This document shows, piece by piece, positions 34,266 through 44,285 of a stretch of DNA of 64,000 nt. The notes beneath the pieces were generated by a model that was not told where the DNA came from, made no database searches, and saw only the letters and a program-made list of their open reading frames with translations. Within the stretch, counting starts at the first letter, position 1. Each line of letters opens with the position of its first letter. The stretch comes from JBMYRH01 sp049602155 (GTDB lineage: Bacteria > Myxococcota_A > UBA9042 > PHBI01 > JBMYRH01): contig JBMYRH010000001.1 of NCBI GenBank assembly GCA_049602155.1, positions 186,001 to 250,000 of the forward strand, written 5' to 3'. Position numbers and translations under genes: made by a program.

Positions 34266-35730
34266 TCTGAAAGGTGGTCCCCTGCCCCGCCGTCGACTCA
34301 AACTGAATGGCGCCCCCGTAGCTCTCGATAAGGCCATGGCAGATGGCGAGCCCTAAGCCGGTCCCTTCTCCCGGATCTTTGGTGGTGAAGAAGGGATCGA
34401 AGATCCGCTCCTGGTCTTGCTCGGAGATGCCGGCGCCATCATCTGAGACCTCGACCATCACCTGCGTGTCATGGGTCGTCACACGCAAGGACACACGCCC
34501 ACCTTCGGGCGTGGCGTCAGCGGCGTTGAAGAGCAAGTTGATGAGGACCTGCTCAAGGCGGCCTGATGGGATCGGCACAGGCGCTGTCTCCACCTCCGCT
34601 TCGACCGTCAACGTGACATGCCGGAGGCGCTTCTGATGGCCCAAGAGCTTCTCGACGGTCTGCGCCGCGACCACAGCATCGCCCCCCAGTTCGTCCTCGG
34701 GGACGGGCCGAGCAAAGTCGAGCAAGTCTCGGATGATGGTCGACACGCGCTGAATCGCGTCCTCCATGATCCGGAGGTAGTTGCGACGGTCCTCATCGGA
34801 CAAGTCAGCGTCGCTGAGCATCTCCATGTAGCCCTGGATGACCGCGATGGGGTTACCGATTTCATGCGCGATGCCAGCCGCAAGCTCACCCACACTGGCT
34901 AACTTCCCCGTGCGGACGAGCTGCTCTTGTTGGGACGCGATCTCTCTGTTGGCGAAGGTGAGTTCGCTGAGCTGCTGCTCGATGCGCGCTCGATCTGTCG
35001 CCAAGCGCGTCGCCAGGCGCTCAAAGGCCTGCGTCAACTCGCCGAGCTCGCCGGAGGGTAGACGCTCGGCCCGCTTTGGGGGGCTCGCTCCGGCCTCAAA
35101 GCGATCGATACGACGCACAAGGCGCTGAACAGGCTGCACGACAGTCCGCCCCAACAAGACATAACCCAGGAGGACGGCTAGGGCGGAGATGATCGCGGAG
35201 AAGAGGATAAAGAGCCACTCGATCTCCCCCACCTGCTGAAGGGTCGGCGAGACATCGCTCTGCCACACCAAAGAGAGCCGCTCAACAGGCGCAACGGAGG
35301 GCGCTTCCTCCTCCCGCTCACGGCTCTTGACGCGCACAGGGGCGACCACGATGAGCTTGGTCTGGCCGAATTCCTCCTCCACGATCCGATGCTCCGCGAC
35401 GACCCCTATCAGTGAGGCGACGAGCGCCGGGTCAGCCCGTGCATCGTCCTCGCTGCTGAGCGCCACACCGTCTGCGTCGAGCAGCCACACCCAGTCTGGG
35501 GCGACGAGCGCCCGGACCTCTTGGAGCGCGGCACCGAGCGCCTCGGGCGTACGCGGGACCCCCGAGAACCTCGCGGCTGCAAGGGTCGCGACCTCTTTCG
35601 CCTGAGTCACGCGCGCGTCGAGGACGACGCTCCGAGTCACCCGTGACGTGACCATATAAGAGGCCACGAGACCGAAGACGAGGACGGCGAGTAGTGTCGC
35701 CAAGACCTGTGTACGAATGCCCACGCGCAT
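34216..35730 (-). CDS. Membrane sensor histidine kinase
   Basis: 504 residues. TM1 near residues 8-28, a periplasmic sensor region to about 165, TM2 near 172-192, then HAMP, HisKA with H289 in IAHEIGNP, and HATPase with DDGAGI, FDPFFTTK and GTGLGLAI. This is the NtrB/PAS-less class that typically phosphorylates NtrC-type regulators. It overlaps the convergent activator gene by 50 bp at the 3' end and follows pilD by 7 bp in the opposite transcript, so kinase and regulator are not cotranscribed. The sensed signal is unknown. Confidence 0.9.
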   Translation of the reverse strand: MRVGIRTQVLATLLAVLVFGLVASYMVTSRVTRSVVLDARVTQAKEVATLAAARFSGVPRTPEALGAALQEVRALVAPDWVWLLDADGVALSSEDDARADPALVASLIGVVAEHRIVEEEFGQTKLIVVAPVRVKSREREEEAPSVAPVERLSLVWQSDVSPTLQQVGEIEWLFILFSAIISALAVLLGYVLLGRTVVQPVQRLVRRIDRFEAGASPPKRAERLPSGELGELTQAFERLATRLATDRARIEQQLSELTFANREIASQQEQLVRTGKLASVGELAAGIAHEIGNPIAVIQGYMEMLSDADLSDEDRRNYLRIMEDAIQRVSTIIRDLLDFARPVPEDELGGDAVVAAQTVEKLLGHQKRLRHVTLTVEAEVETAPVPIPSGRLEQVLINLLFNAADATPEGGRVSLRVTTHDTQVMVEVSDDGAGISEQDQERIFDPFFTTKDPGEGTGLGLAICHGLIESYGGAIQFESTAGQGTTFQITLPVGACPPSEDRSP

Positions 35731-35737
35731 AGGGCTA

Positions 35738-36658
35738 TCATGGCCCGAAGTCGAGCCATGTGGCGAGTAAGGCGTCTATCTCTGGCCGCAGATACAAGAT
35801 CTCCAAGGCCGCCAAAGAGAGAAACGGCCCAAACGGGATCGCGAGCTGCCCGACCCCTTCAGCCACTGGCTCCACCACTGCGTCCTCCTCTCCGGGCAGA
35901 GGTGGGAGCTGGTCAACCGCGAAGGCTCGACGGAACACGAGCGCCAGCAAGATCCCCTGAAGCGAAGAGAGGAGTAAAACAAGCGGCAGGACCTGCCAGC
36001 CAAGCCAGGCCCCGATCATCCCGAGGAGTTTGTAATCTCCGAGCCCCATGCCATCACGACCGGTCATCGCCGCGTAACCATAGATGATGACGAGGATCAC
36101 GCCAGCCCCTGCCGCTGCGCCGATGAGCGCGTCTTGCCAAGTGACGCCCACCGCCGCGCCGCTGACCGCCGCCGCGCATATGCCGAGTGGAATACCGGGC
36201 TTCGAAATGACGTCCGGGATAACAAAGTAGTCCAGATCGATGAACGTGACCGCGACGAGCGCTGACACGAACACCAAGTAGAGGCTGAACGGTACGATGA
36301 CCTCGAGCAGGAAGTTCGAGGAGGCCACCGCGTCGACCGTCAGCAGGCCACCTGAGAAGGTGTGAAACAACGCCACCGCGAGGCCCGCCATGGCCAACTC
36401 AATGAGGGGATAGCGTGGAGAGATCGGGATGTCGCAGCTCGCGCAGCGCCCCCTCAACCAACACCATCCGAAGATCGGGACGTTGTGCCACGCCTTAATC
36501 GGCGTCTCACAAGCTGGGCAACGGCTCCCAGGCCTCACGATCGAGAGCCCATGAGGGATCCGGTAGATGACCACGTTCAGGAACGAGCCAATCGCTGCCC
36601 CTAAGGCGAAGATCGCGCTCGCGAAGACCCAGCCGACCGTCGTGTCCGAGAGGTCCAT
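35738..36658 (-). CDS. pilD: Prepilin peptidase/N-methyltransferase
   Basis: Cleaves and N-methylates type IV prepilins at the inner membrane. It has the N-terminal A24 methyltransferase domain with two CxxC pairs (CPAC, CASC), which bind zinc, and the catalytic aspartates in FIDLDYFVIPD and GLGD (GMGLGDYKLLG). About eight TM segments can be seen in 306 residues. The start is 2 bp after the stop of the glycosyltransferase gene, and the histidine kinase gene follows 7 bp later. No pilin gene is in the window. Confidence 0.94.
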   Translation of the reverse strand: MDLSDTTVGWVFASAIFALGAAIGSFLNVVIYRIPHGLSIVRPGSRCPACETPIKAWHNVPIFGWCWLRGRCASCDIPISPRYPLIELAMAGLAVALFHTFSGGLLTVDAVASSNFLLEVIVPFSLYLVFVSALVAVTFIDLDYFVIPDVISKPGIPLGICAAAVSGAAVGVTWQDALIGAAAGAGVILVIIYGYAAMTGRDGMGLGDYKLLGMIGAWLGWQVLPLVLLLSSLQGILLALVFRRAFAVDQLPPLPGEEDAVVEPVAEGVGQLAIPFGPFLSLAALEILYLRPEIDALLATWLDFGP

Positions 36659-36660
36659 CC

Positions 36661-39600
36661 TTAGCGCACCCGAAAGGAGCCAAGTCGAACGCGGTTCGAG
36701 CCATCGTGGCGGACCTTCTCTTTATCCCAACGCTTCACGACCATGCGCTTATCTGTAGATGTGTTGTAGAGCCCCATCCAGATCTCATAGATGCCTGATG
36801 TGGTGCCCGTAGGGACCTCCTTCGTGAAGACATCGGTGACCACATCACCCACGAACCAATGGTCCGTCCGATAGCAGCCCACGCAGGTCTTCTGGGGCTC
36901 ATCACCGACCGCCTGGTTCAGCGGCCAGTGATCTCCGTGGATCCGGTTCGAGGTGCCCTGTCGATCGATGTGCAAGAAGATCTTCTGAGACGCCTTCACC
37001 TTCTTGATGACTTGGAAGTAGACCGTCAACTCGATGGACTTCCCCACGGCCACGCTCTCACTCTCCAAGCGATACCCGACGATCCGAAGGGTGTCGTTGA
37101 AGTCAACCCAGAGCCTGTGCACCTTGGGATCATTCAGGGCCTCGAAGCGCGCCATGTCCAGCGTGTGCTGAGCAAAGCGGTTCTCTTGCGCCTCCCCCTC
37201 CTCCAACCAACTGCCTGCTAGCATCACCCGACTCGACCGACCATCCAAGATGGGCAAGTGGCGCCCGCCGCTGAGCTTTCGGAAGGCATGGTTGACCTCG
37301 GACAAGGCCTCCGATGGCATGAGTAAAAACTGCCGCGCTCGGCGCATCGCAGAGGCGCGATGCTCCACTGACTCGGCAGAGTCGATGATGTAATGCTCCG
37401 GGTCATTGACGCGCAGCTTCAACATCGGCTTCGCGCGGGTCTTGAGGCGCAGTGTGGTGGCATCGTTGCCCGTGATTGGGTAGGCCTTCCCCTTGACCCC
37501 GACGAGGACCTTGCCCGCGTGCGCGTCAGGCGCCCAATTCGCCGTATCATCAGTCAGGGCCCCGAGGGACACCTCGGTCGCTTCACCACTGATAACGGAC
37601 TGGTCTCGAAGACCGTCACCGTCGACGTCGTTGGTGCTGTCAAAGCCGGGTAAGAAGACCTGTGAGGTCCCCTCGGCGGTCTCGATGCTCGCCATCTGGT
37701 CTCGCTCACCGAGGAGGACTTGAAGGGCCGTCGAGCGATCGGAGATGCCTGGCAAGGCTGCGGTGTAGAAGTTCGTGTCCTGGCGGCCAGACTCATCGAA
37801 GCGCCCATGCTTGTAGAGCACCCCGGCGCCCTCCCCCTGAGTCGTATTCGCGGCGCGCTCATAGGACTCCAGGACATGCTTTTGGCTCACGTGATGCGCG
37901 AGGCTCGGGTAGAAATCAGCGAGCAGCGCGACGCTGAAGACCAGAGCCCCAACGACGGCGACGGCGCGAATAAGGCCGGGCCGTTCGAGGAGCCCGCCAA
38001 GGCGACTCAGCAGCCACTCAAAGAGCTGCGGCAAGCGGCGATTGACGATCAACAGCGCGATGGCGATGTAGCACACCCAGCTGACTCGGGACGAGAGCAG
38101 CAAATACAGGGTGAGGCTCTCCTGCTGCCCTTGATAGATGAACTCGCTGACGTGGTCCCACCGCTGAAGCAAGGGGAGCGCCCAAGCGAACAGCGCCCCA
38201 GAGGCGATAGCAGCGCCTAGCGCGGCCCCTTGTCTCGGAGCCCACCAAAGCCTTGGGAGGACATAGACAGCCCAGGCGGCGCCCCCCGCTGCTGTGGCCC
38301 CGATGGCGACAGGCGGGAAGAACATCACATCCCGGACGAGGCGCGTACCGAGCCACAAACTCAAGATGGCCAAGGCGGTCGCCCAAGCCACGAGACGATC
38401 CCGCCCCATCAAACGCCAGCACGCGAGCCCCGAGAGCGAGAGCACAAACAGAGCCTCTGCACTAAGCAGGACCTCAGACCAGTACCCCTCTGGCCAAGCA
38501 GCGGCACCAGAGGGCCAGACGACCCACACCATATGGCAGACCAAGACAACGAAGGCCGCCCCAGCGGTCAACAACGCAGCTTTATCGGTACGCCAGCCGC
38601 TCGGGAGCGCACCGCGATCCGCAAAGCGACGCCAAAGGAAGGCGTAGCGGAGGACCCACGACACCCCGACGAGGACCAAACCAGACAAGGCCAGCAGCGC
38701 GACGGGGTCGCCGCCCTGCAGGAGGTGCGCATGCCATCCACGTTGCCCGACAGACAGACCGCGCGCCGTGGTCGTGTCCATCCCCACCGCGAAGGCTGAG
38801 CCGACGCGGATGACCCACGTCAACGGCAATAGGACGCAGAACACAGAGACCGTAACGACCCACGCCGTGTCGCGCCTGAAGAAGGCCACGACCGGCTTCA
38901 ACGCCTCAATCACGCGAGAGAAATGCAGGACAAAGGGCATCACGACCATCAACAGCGCGATGCGGGCCCAGGTCTTCACGCTGATCTCTGTCGGGAAGCG
39001 CACACCCCCGTCCTCACCAAACGGCGGATCATAGGTGAGCAACCCCGCGAGTGGCTCAGCGCTCTTGCCCAATTCCCGGGCCAAGATGAAGCCCATGATC
39101 AAGACGAGGAACGCCATCACAGTCCCAGCCCGCTCACTCACCTCGCCCACACGCTCAAGCGCCAGAGCCACCGCCAATGCCGCGATCGGAGCGCCGGGCC
39201 AGAGGAGGTGATTGAAGTCCTTCAAGAACCCCATCGAGACCAAGGTTGGCACCACAAATGCGGCAATCAGCACGAGGAACGTCGTGCTCTCTTCCCGCAC
39301 CGCAATGCGGACCGCGAACGCCATCGCGATGACGACCAAGGGTGACCATGGGAAGAGCCCAAAGCCGATCGACTTCATGGCGTAATCGAAGTTGCGCTCG
39401 TAGTCCGTGGGGCCCTCGGAGAAGATCGGGAGGGTGAATCTGAATTGACCCGCGAAACCGTACGATGGCGAGGTCTCGACCCACAGGATCAGAAGCAGAA
39501 AGACGGCCCCTAGAGCCGCCAATGGTGCCCATCCTCTGCGCTCGGTGGGGAGCGCAACCAGCGCCACGACTCCCGCAATACAGACATAGGACAGTGGGGC

Positions 39601-40776
39601 CACGAGGCCCTTCGCGAGGAAGCCCACCGCGAGGCCTAAGCCGAGCAAGCTCCATGTCATGCCCCGCGACGCGCCTCGGACATGATTCAAGAGGCCAACA
39701 GTGACGAGGGTGAGCCCGAGGATCGCCCCGCCCTCCCCTGCGACCGAGCGCGCCTGAACAAAGAAGATGGGCGAGGTCGCCAAGACAAGGCCCGTGATGG
39801 TCGCGACGCGCGCCCCGAAGAGCCCACGAGCACTCCAGACCATGATCAAGAAGGCCAAGAAGGCCAACAGAGCGCTTGGAAGACGCGCGCTGCTCTCGGA
39901 GGCCCCGAAGGTCGCGTAGGCCGCCGCACCGAGCCAGTGATGTAGAGGTGGCACCGCGTATGTGGTCCCGGCCTCCTTGTACTGCACGACCCCACCTTGA
40001 GTGAGCTGGAGTGCAGCATCCAGGGATGCGCGAAGATCTCCCCCCTCCGGTGTCGTGACGAGCGTGAGCCGCTCAAGACCATGCCCACCTGAGAGGTGCT
40101 TGTCCCAGAAGGGATCCTCGGCTGCGGGCCAGGAGACCTCCGAGAGCTCGTAGCGCTTCGATAGGGCGCCCCACGTGTGCCGCAACCGCGCGACAGTCAG
40201 CGCGCGCTCCCAGTTGGCTTCATCGATCGCCGCAGCCGACACCACCAAGACCTGCCCGTTCGGGACCGCGCGGTGCACATCGCGAAGTGTCTCGTAGGCA
40301 CGCTCCCAAACCGCTGTATCGGCGCCCTCCGGGGTGAGCAACTCAAGCTCGAGGAGTGTCGCCGCGACCAGGGACGTCCGCGCACGCTCGACTGTCTCAC
40401 GGAGCGCCCGCTGGACCGCGGGCCGACTCCTCGCCCCTGCGCGCGGCGCGTCCGCAAATCGGGGCACAGCGTGACGCGCCTCCGCCACCTCCGCCACGAC
40501 GTCCTTCAGGGGGCTCTTCGCTTGAAGCCCGACTGCGACCTGAGTCGGCGCGTTGAGACGGCGCCCGAGATCCGCGCGGTCCATCTCCCAGGGGTCCCAC
40601 AGCCCGGTTTGCCCCAACCCTGCGAACAGGACACAGGCGCCTATCAGGAGCGTGACTGGCACACCCCAACGCTCGACAGCTGCGTCACTCAGAGCACCCA
40701 AGCGCCCTCTGTTAGGTTGGTCATCCACGCCATCGCTCCCTGCGTCCGCGGGGTGTGTTTCTAGGTCCAGAGTCAA
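36661..40776 (-). CDS. Large GT39-type membrane glycosyltransferase with extra C-terminal domain
   Basis: The N-terminal half is a polytopic membrane protein of the PMT/ArnT superfamily: first-loop motif GLWDPWEMDRADL (acidic catalytic position), then VPPLHHWLGAAAYATFG and many TM helices to about residue 960. Such enzymes move sugars from a polyprenyl carrier to protein or lipid. The last 400 or so residues are soluble, ending in a beta-sandwich-like domain (GYRLESESVAVGKSIELTVYFQ) with CVGCYRTDHW. Total 1,371 residues, about twice the usual size. The TTG at 40776 lacks a clear Shine-Dalgarno; a GTG at 40728 preceded by AGGGAG is a good alternative. Two bases before pilD, so possible pilin or surface glycosylation. 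Confidence 0.85.
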   Translation of the reverse strand: MTLDLETHPADAGSDGVDDQPNRGRLGALSDAAVERWGVPVTLLIGACVLFAGLGQTGLWDPWEMDRADLGRRLNAPTQVAVGLQAKSPLKDVVAEVAEARHAVPRFADAPRAGARSRPAVQRALRETVERARTSLVAATLLELELLTPEGADTAVWERAYETLRDVHRAVPNGQVLVVSAAAIDEANWERALTVARLRHTWGALSKRYELSEVSWPAAEDPFWDKHLSGGHGLERLTLVTTPEGGDLRASLDAALQLTQGGVVQYKEAGTTYAVPPLHHWLGAAAYATFGASESSARLPSALLAFLAFLIMVWSARGLFGARVATITGLVLATSPIFFVQARSVAGEGGAILGLTLVTVGLLNHVRGASRGMTWSLLGLGLAVGFLAKGLVAPLSYVCIAGVVALVALPTERRGWAPLAALGAVFLLLILWVETSPSYGFAGQFRFTLPIFSEGPTDYERNFDYAMKSIGFGLFPWSPLVVIAMAFAVRIAVREESTTFLVLIAAFVVPTLVSMGFLKDFNHLLWPGAPIAALAVALALERVGEVSERAGTVMAFLVLIMGFILARELGKSAEPLAGLLTYDPPFGEDGGVRFPTEISVKTWARIALLMVVMPFVLHFSRVIEALKPVVAFFRRDTAWVVTVSVFCVLLPLTWVIRVGSAFAVGMDTTTARGLSVGQRGWHAHLLQGGDPVALLALSGLVLVGVSWVLRYAFLWRRFADRGALPSGWRTDKAALLTAGAAFVVLVCHMVWVVWPSGAAAWPEGYWSEVLLSAEALFVLSLSGLACWRLMGRDRLVAWATALAILSLWLGTRLVRDVMFFPPVAIGATAAGGAAWAVYVLPRLWWAPRQGAALGAAIASGALFAWALPLLQRWDHVSEFIYQGQQESLTLYLLLSSRVSWVCYIAIALLIVNRRLPQLFEWLLSRLGGLLERPGLIRAVAVVGALVFSVALLADFYPSLAHHVSQKHVLESYERAANTTQGEGAGVLYKHGRFDESGRQDTNFYTAALPGISDRSTALQVLLGERDQMASIETAEGTSQVFLPGFDSTNDVDGDGLRDQSVISGEATEVSLGALTDDTANWAPDAHAGKVLVGVKGKAYPITGNDATTLRLKTRAKPMLKLRVNDPEHYIIDSAESVEHRASAMRRARQFLLMPSEALSEVNHAFRKLSGGRHLPILDGRSSRVMLAGSWLEEGEAQENRFAQHTLDMARFEALNDPKVHRLWVDFNDTLRIVGYRLESESVAVGKSIELTVYFQVIKKVKASQKIFLHIDRQGTSNRIHGDHWPLNQAVGDEPQKTCVGCYRTDHWFVGDVVTDVFTKEVPTGTTSGIYEIWMGLYNTSTDKRMVVKRWDKEKVRHDGSNRVRLGSFRVR

Positions 40777-40792
40777 ACAGTTGCAACCGTTT
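40775..40792. repeat. Near-perfect 18-bp palindrome between divergent genes
   Basis: AAACAGTTGCAACCGTTT, one mismatched pair from a full palindrome. It lies at the start of the glycosyltransferase gene and 85 bp before the DUF6178 gene, where it could be an operator. Confidence 0.45.
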
Positions 40793-40876
40793 AGGTCGTG
40801 TATTCGACCATCTCAAGGGCGACCGCGCATCTCAAAGGTTGCAGATTCAGGGTACACCCAGCTATGGAGTGCCTCG

Positions 40877-42595
40877 ATGATGAATGAATCAAAGAACGCG
40901 AGACCGTCCTCGGGGAGCCTGGCGACGCTGACTGCGCGCGGCGAAATGCCTGCCAATGTGCGAAGCGGTGGCGGAATGGCTGCCCTAAACTGGCTCCTGG
41001 ATCGAGAAGACCCCGAGGTCTTCCTCGGTGAGCTCGCGACCGGCGAACTCTACTTCACCATGAAGGAGATCGGCGTCGGCGACAGCCACGTCCTTTTGGA
41101 CCTGGCGACCCCCGAACAAATTCAAGGCATCCTCGATCTCGATCTTTGGACCGGTCATGACGTCAAGCTAGAGCGATGGATCGACTGGCTTGATATGGCC
41201 CGCTCGCATTCAATCGACACGGCCCTGAAGCTCGTCCGCTCAACAGAACCAGAGCTACTGCAGCTGCTCTTCACGCGCGAGATCACCGTCCACCCCGGCG
41301 ATCTCGATATCGACATCGTGCCCGATGAACTCCAGGTGATCCCGACCCCAGATGGTGCGTTCTGGGTCACAATCGCCAGAGATCATGACCTAGCAGACCG
41401 CCTGCATGACATGATGAAGCTCCTCTGGGCCGCTGATATGGGGAAGATGCGCGACATCTTCCAGACCGCGCGCTTCGACTTGCCGAGCTCCATCGAAGAG
41501 ACCCTCATCCGGTTCCGCCAAGGGAGACTGGAAGAGATGGGCTTCTTCACCCCGGGCGAGGCACTTTCAGTCTATGCACACACGCCGCCAAAGCGGATGC
41601 GCGCCGAGGTTCGAGAGAGCCTCGGCGAGATGGTCGTCGCCGCGCCGATCACCCACGGTGATGTCCTGCATGACGTGATCCTCCATCACGTCACGCCACC
41701 TGACACCCTGGGCGCAGTCCTGACTGAGATGACCCCCACCGAGCGGGCACGCTTCGCCGAGACCTTCACCTATTTGGTCAACAAGGTCTTCATGGCCCGC
41801 ACCGGGGACCTCTCTCAGACCGACGCGTTGCCCGAGATCGGCGGACATTGCGGTGCGCTGGTCAACCTAGGCCTCCTCTGGCTCGCAGACGAGTCACTGC
41901 CTCGCGCGGTGGAGGTCGCTAAGAGCCTATGGCCTGAGCAGCTCTTCCGGGTCGGGTTCAGCTTGGTCAGCGAGCTCTCGCGTCAAGCGCGACGACTCGC
42001 CGCGCGCTCTGGCGCCCCACACAATTTGCGGCTCTTCGGCGAACCGGTCGATGACGCCCTAGAGGGACTAAGTCGTCGCCACCCAGTCCTCTACGAGGGC
42101 TTAGTCACCCCTGGCGCCCTATCCTACCGCGACGTGCGCACCCTAGAAGAACTGAGTCGACTTGAGGTCGCGCTCGCAGACGCTAGCAGCGTCCTCGATT
42201 TCTTTGAGGGCCAGCTTGGCTTCAGTCCAGAGGCCCTCATGGGCGCGAGCTTCGGGGACCTCCCCGAGGCCGAGCGAGATGGGATCACCTTCGCCACGCT
42301 CTTCAGGACAGGGCTGGCGCAGTCCATGCTCTCCGACACCTTCAGCTTCCAGCCTTTGAGTCGAGAGGAGCTGGCTGCATTCCTGAACATCGCGTTCGAC
42401 CTGAGCAGTGGCCATGTCACCGCCACAGACGCGCTCAACGTCGTTCTGGCGCCGCTCAAAGAGCACGTCGATGCGCTCATGGCAGACTGGATCGATGACC
42501 AAGTCAGCGAGCTCGGGTTGGCCCTCGGCCGGGTCCAGGCCTACGACCTCGACCCAGCCTTCGCGAGCGCGCTCATCCTGACCGTAGGCGACTGA
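40877..42595 (+). CDS. DUF6178 family protein
   Basis: 572 residues from the ATG at 40877, preceded by GGAG. The sequence has DLATPEQIQGILDLDLW followed by an acidic stretch and a long helical region, matching the DUF6178 pattern of Deltaproteobacteria. The family has no known activity; no signal peptide or TM segment is seen. It is monocistronic, downstream of a possible operator shared with the glycosyltransferase. The earlier in-frame frame to 40553 overlaps that gene and is not used. Confidence 0.7.
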   Translation: MMNESKNARPSSGSLATLTARGEMPANVRSGGGMAALNWLLDREDPEVFLGELATGELYFTMKEIGVGDSHVLLDLATPEQIQGILDLDLWTGHDVKLERWIDWLDMARSHSIDTALKLVRSTEPELLQLLFTREITVHPGDLDIDIVPDELQVIPTPDGAFWVTIARDHDLADRLHDMMKLLWAADMGKMRDIFQTARFDLPSSIEETLIRFRQGRLEEMGFFTPGEALSVYAHTPPKRMRAEVRESLGEMVVAAPITHGDVLHDVILHHVTPPDTLGAVLTEMTPTERARFAETFTYLVNKVFMARTGDLSQTDALPEIGGHCGALVNLGLLWLADESLPRAVEVAKSLWPEQLFRVGFSLVSELSRQARRLAARSGAPHNLRLFGEPVDDALEGLSRRHPVLYEGLVTPGALSYRDVRTLEELSRLEVALADASSVLDFFEGQLGFSPEALMGASFGDLPEAERDGITFATLFRTGLAQSMLSDTFSFQPLSREELAAFLNIAFDLSSGHVTATDALNVVLAPLKEHVDALMADWIDDQVSELGLALGRVQAYDLDPAFASALILTVGD

Positions 42596-42739
42596 GACGC
42601 CCCGCAGCGCGTTGTCTGTAGGTGGACAGCGCCACGTTGCAGAGGGCGAGCGACTCTCGGCATCAGGCCCCGCGCCTCGCCTGGCTCGGCGACGGGCTCA
42701 TGGCGTGCAAGCTCTCGCGCGACGGGGTAGCGAGGGGAA

Positions 42740-42772
42740 TTAAAAAAGGCGAGAGCGCCAAGCGCCCTCGCC
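42740..42772 (-). terminator. Rho-independent terminator of the F0 cluster
   Basis: On the minus strand a GC-rich hairpin (GGCGAGGGCGC paired with GCGCTCTCGCC around TTG, one mismatch) is followed by TTTTTTAATT. It lies 27 bp after the atpE stop. A strong, classical terminator. Confidence 0.9.
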
Positions 42773-42798
42773 TCTTCATCGCAGATGCGATTAAGAGC

Positions 42799-43137
42799 TT
42801 ATCCCATGATCCCAGCGATCTGTCCCTGAAGCAGGAACGCGATCAGCAGGGTGAAGAGCACGAGGGACTCGATGAAAGCGAGGCCCAAGAGCATTGGGGT
42901 AAAGATCTGAGTGGACGCACCTGGGTTGCGCGCGATGCCCTCAAGGGCAGCAGACGCTGCGCGACCCTGAGCCAGAGCGCCACCGAGGGCGGCCATGCCC
43001 ATGGCGAGACCCGAGCCAATGGCGAGGTATGCGCCAACAGTAAACTTGGTGTCACCACCATCTGCAGCGAGGGCAAATGGGGCCCACAAGCAAAGGGAGA
43101 GGACAGTCAACATCGCAGTGCTCAGCACCTTCTTCAT
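42799..43137 (-). CDS. atpE: ATP synthase subunit c
   Basis: The proton- or sodium-carrying rotor subunit of F0. The mature part is two helices with the loop ARNPGA. The ion-binding Glu is E90, next to S91, with Q57 in helix 1; Q, E and S are three of the residues that coordinate Na+ in sodium-type rings, but the Thr usually following Ser is Leu here, so ion choice is open. Residues 1-24 look like a cleavable signal peptide (ending FALA), which is not usual for subunit c; 112 residues in all. Last of the F0 genes, with a strong terminator after it. Confidence 0.94.
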   Translation of the reverse strand: MKKVLSTAMLTVLSLCLWAPFALAADGGDTKFTVGAYLAIGSGLAMGMAALGGALAQGRAASAALEGIARNPGASTQIFTPMLLGLAFIESLVLFTLLIAFLLQGQIAGIMG

Positions 43138-43205
43138 CGAAAACTCCTTATGGCCAAATCAGCCGAATTGGAATGTTCGCGGCCGAGCCGCGGGTAAAAA
43201 CGCAA

Positions 43206-44285
43206 TCAGTGAGCCGCAGCCTCGGCGTGTCCGTGGCCATGGTCATCGTGCTCGTGCTCCTCAACTGCCAACGCGACGTACACGATAGCAAGGAGCGTGA
43301 AAACAACTGTCTGCACAATGCAGACGATACAACCCAGCAACATCACCGGTAGCGGAAGCACCAGTAGATGGAAGCTGATAATGATCCCCAAGACGAGGTG
43401 GTCACCAAACATGTTGCCCATCAAACGAACCGCGAGGCTCATTGGTCGGGCGAGATGGCTCACAATCTCGAGAGGGAACATGAACCACGCCAACCACCAA
43501 ACGGGGCCAGCGAAGTGCTTGAGGTAGGCGACGACGCCTTGCTTCTTGAAGCCCCAATAGTTGTAGGCGAGGAAGCAGACGGTCGCGAGGGCCAACGTCG
43601 TGTTGAGGTTGTCCGTCGGGGGCAAGAACCCTGGCATCATACCAAGGAAGTTGCACATGAAGATGAAGACCGCGAAGGCCGTGATGAGCGGGAGGGCCGC
43701 CAACGCATCCTTGCGCGGCATCAGCCCCTCCATCGTGTTGAGCAGCAGCTCGATGATCACGTCGAAGAAGGCCAGCACGCTCCACGTCTTGGGCGGCAAA
43801 AGCAGCGTCTCTTCGCTCTCGCGGCGGTAGCGGGCATTCGCGGCGAGGCAGAGCCCTAACCCTAAGAGGAGAACTACGAGCGCCATGAAGATGTGCGTGA
43901 CAGGGATCACATCACCGTCGAGCAGGCTCGGCCCGAACGTCGTGCGGACGTCGTTCAGGAAGTGATGGGGGAGGAACGCCATGATCGACCAGTGCTCGTG
44001 TGGCGTTGCGTGGTCTGCGAGGCGCTGACCGACCTCGACGACCGTACCGGCGTCGACGAGGGTCGTCAGGTGACCGAGATCTGAATTGAATGCCTTATCT
44101 GCGGCGCTGCTCGGCGTCACAGTGACGGTGTGACCGTCGGCCGAGAAACTCACGGTCCCAGCGACAGGGCTCTTCAGTGCCCCAGCCAATGGCTGCGGCT
44201 CGACAGGCGCCTTGAGCGCGAACTCATAGACCGCGCTACCGACCAGGAGGCCGATGAGGCCAATCCAGACGAGCTTCTTCTTCAT
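43206..44285 (-). CDS. atpB: ATP synthase subunit a
   Basis: F0 stator subunit that forms the ion half-channels. The essential Arg lies in SLAVRLMGNMFGDH. At 359 residues it is longer than usual. It has an N-terminal membrane anchor or signal segment followed by about 70 residues outside the membrane, and the C-terminus ends in a His/Glu/Asp-rich tail (HEHDDHGHGHAEAAAH) that could bind metal. It overlaps the atpI-like gene by 4 bp and is separated from atpE by 68 bp. Confidence 0.94.
   Translation of the reverse strand: MKKKLVWIGLIGLLVGSAVYEFALKAPVEPQPLAGALKSPVAGTVSFSADGHTVTVTPSSAADKAFNSDLGHLTTLVDAGTVVEVGQRLADHATPHEHWSIMAFLPHHFLNDVRTTFGPSLLDGDVIPVTHIFMALVVLLLGLGLCLAANARYRRESEETLLLPPKTWSVLAFFDVIIELLLNTMEGLMPRKDALAALPLITAFAVFIFMCNFLGMMPGFLPPTDNLNTTLALATVCFLAYNYWGFKKQGVVAYLKHFAGPVWWLAWFMFPLEIVSHLARPMSLAVRLMGNMFGDHLVLGIIISFHLLVLPLPVMLLGCIVCIVQTVVFTLLAIVYVALAVEEHEHDDHGHGHAEAAAH

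Noticed and set aside
40553..40876. N-terminal extension of the DUF6178 gene
   Set aside because: It overlaps the glycosyltransferase gene on the other strand, and the ATG at 40877 has a Shine-Dalgarno and matches the family start.
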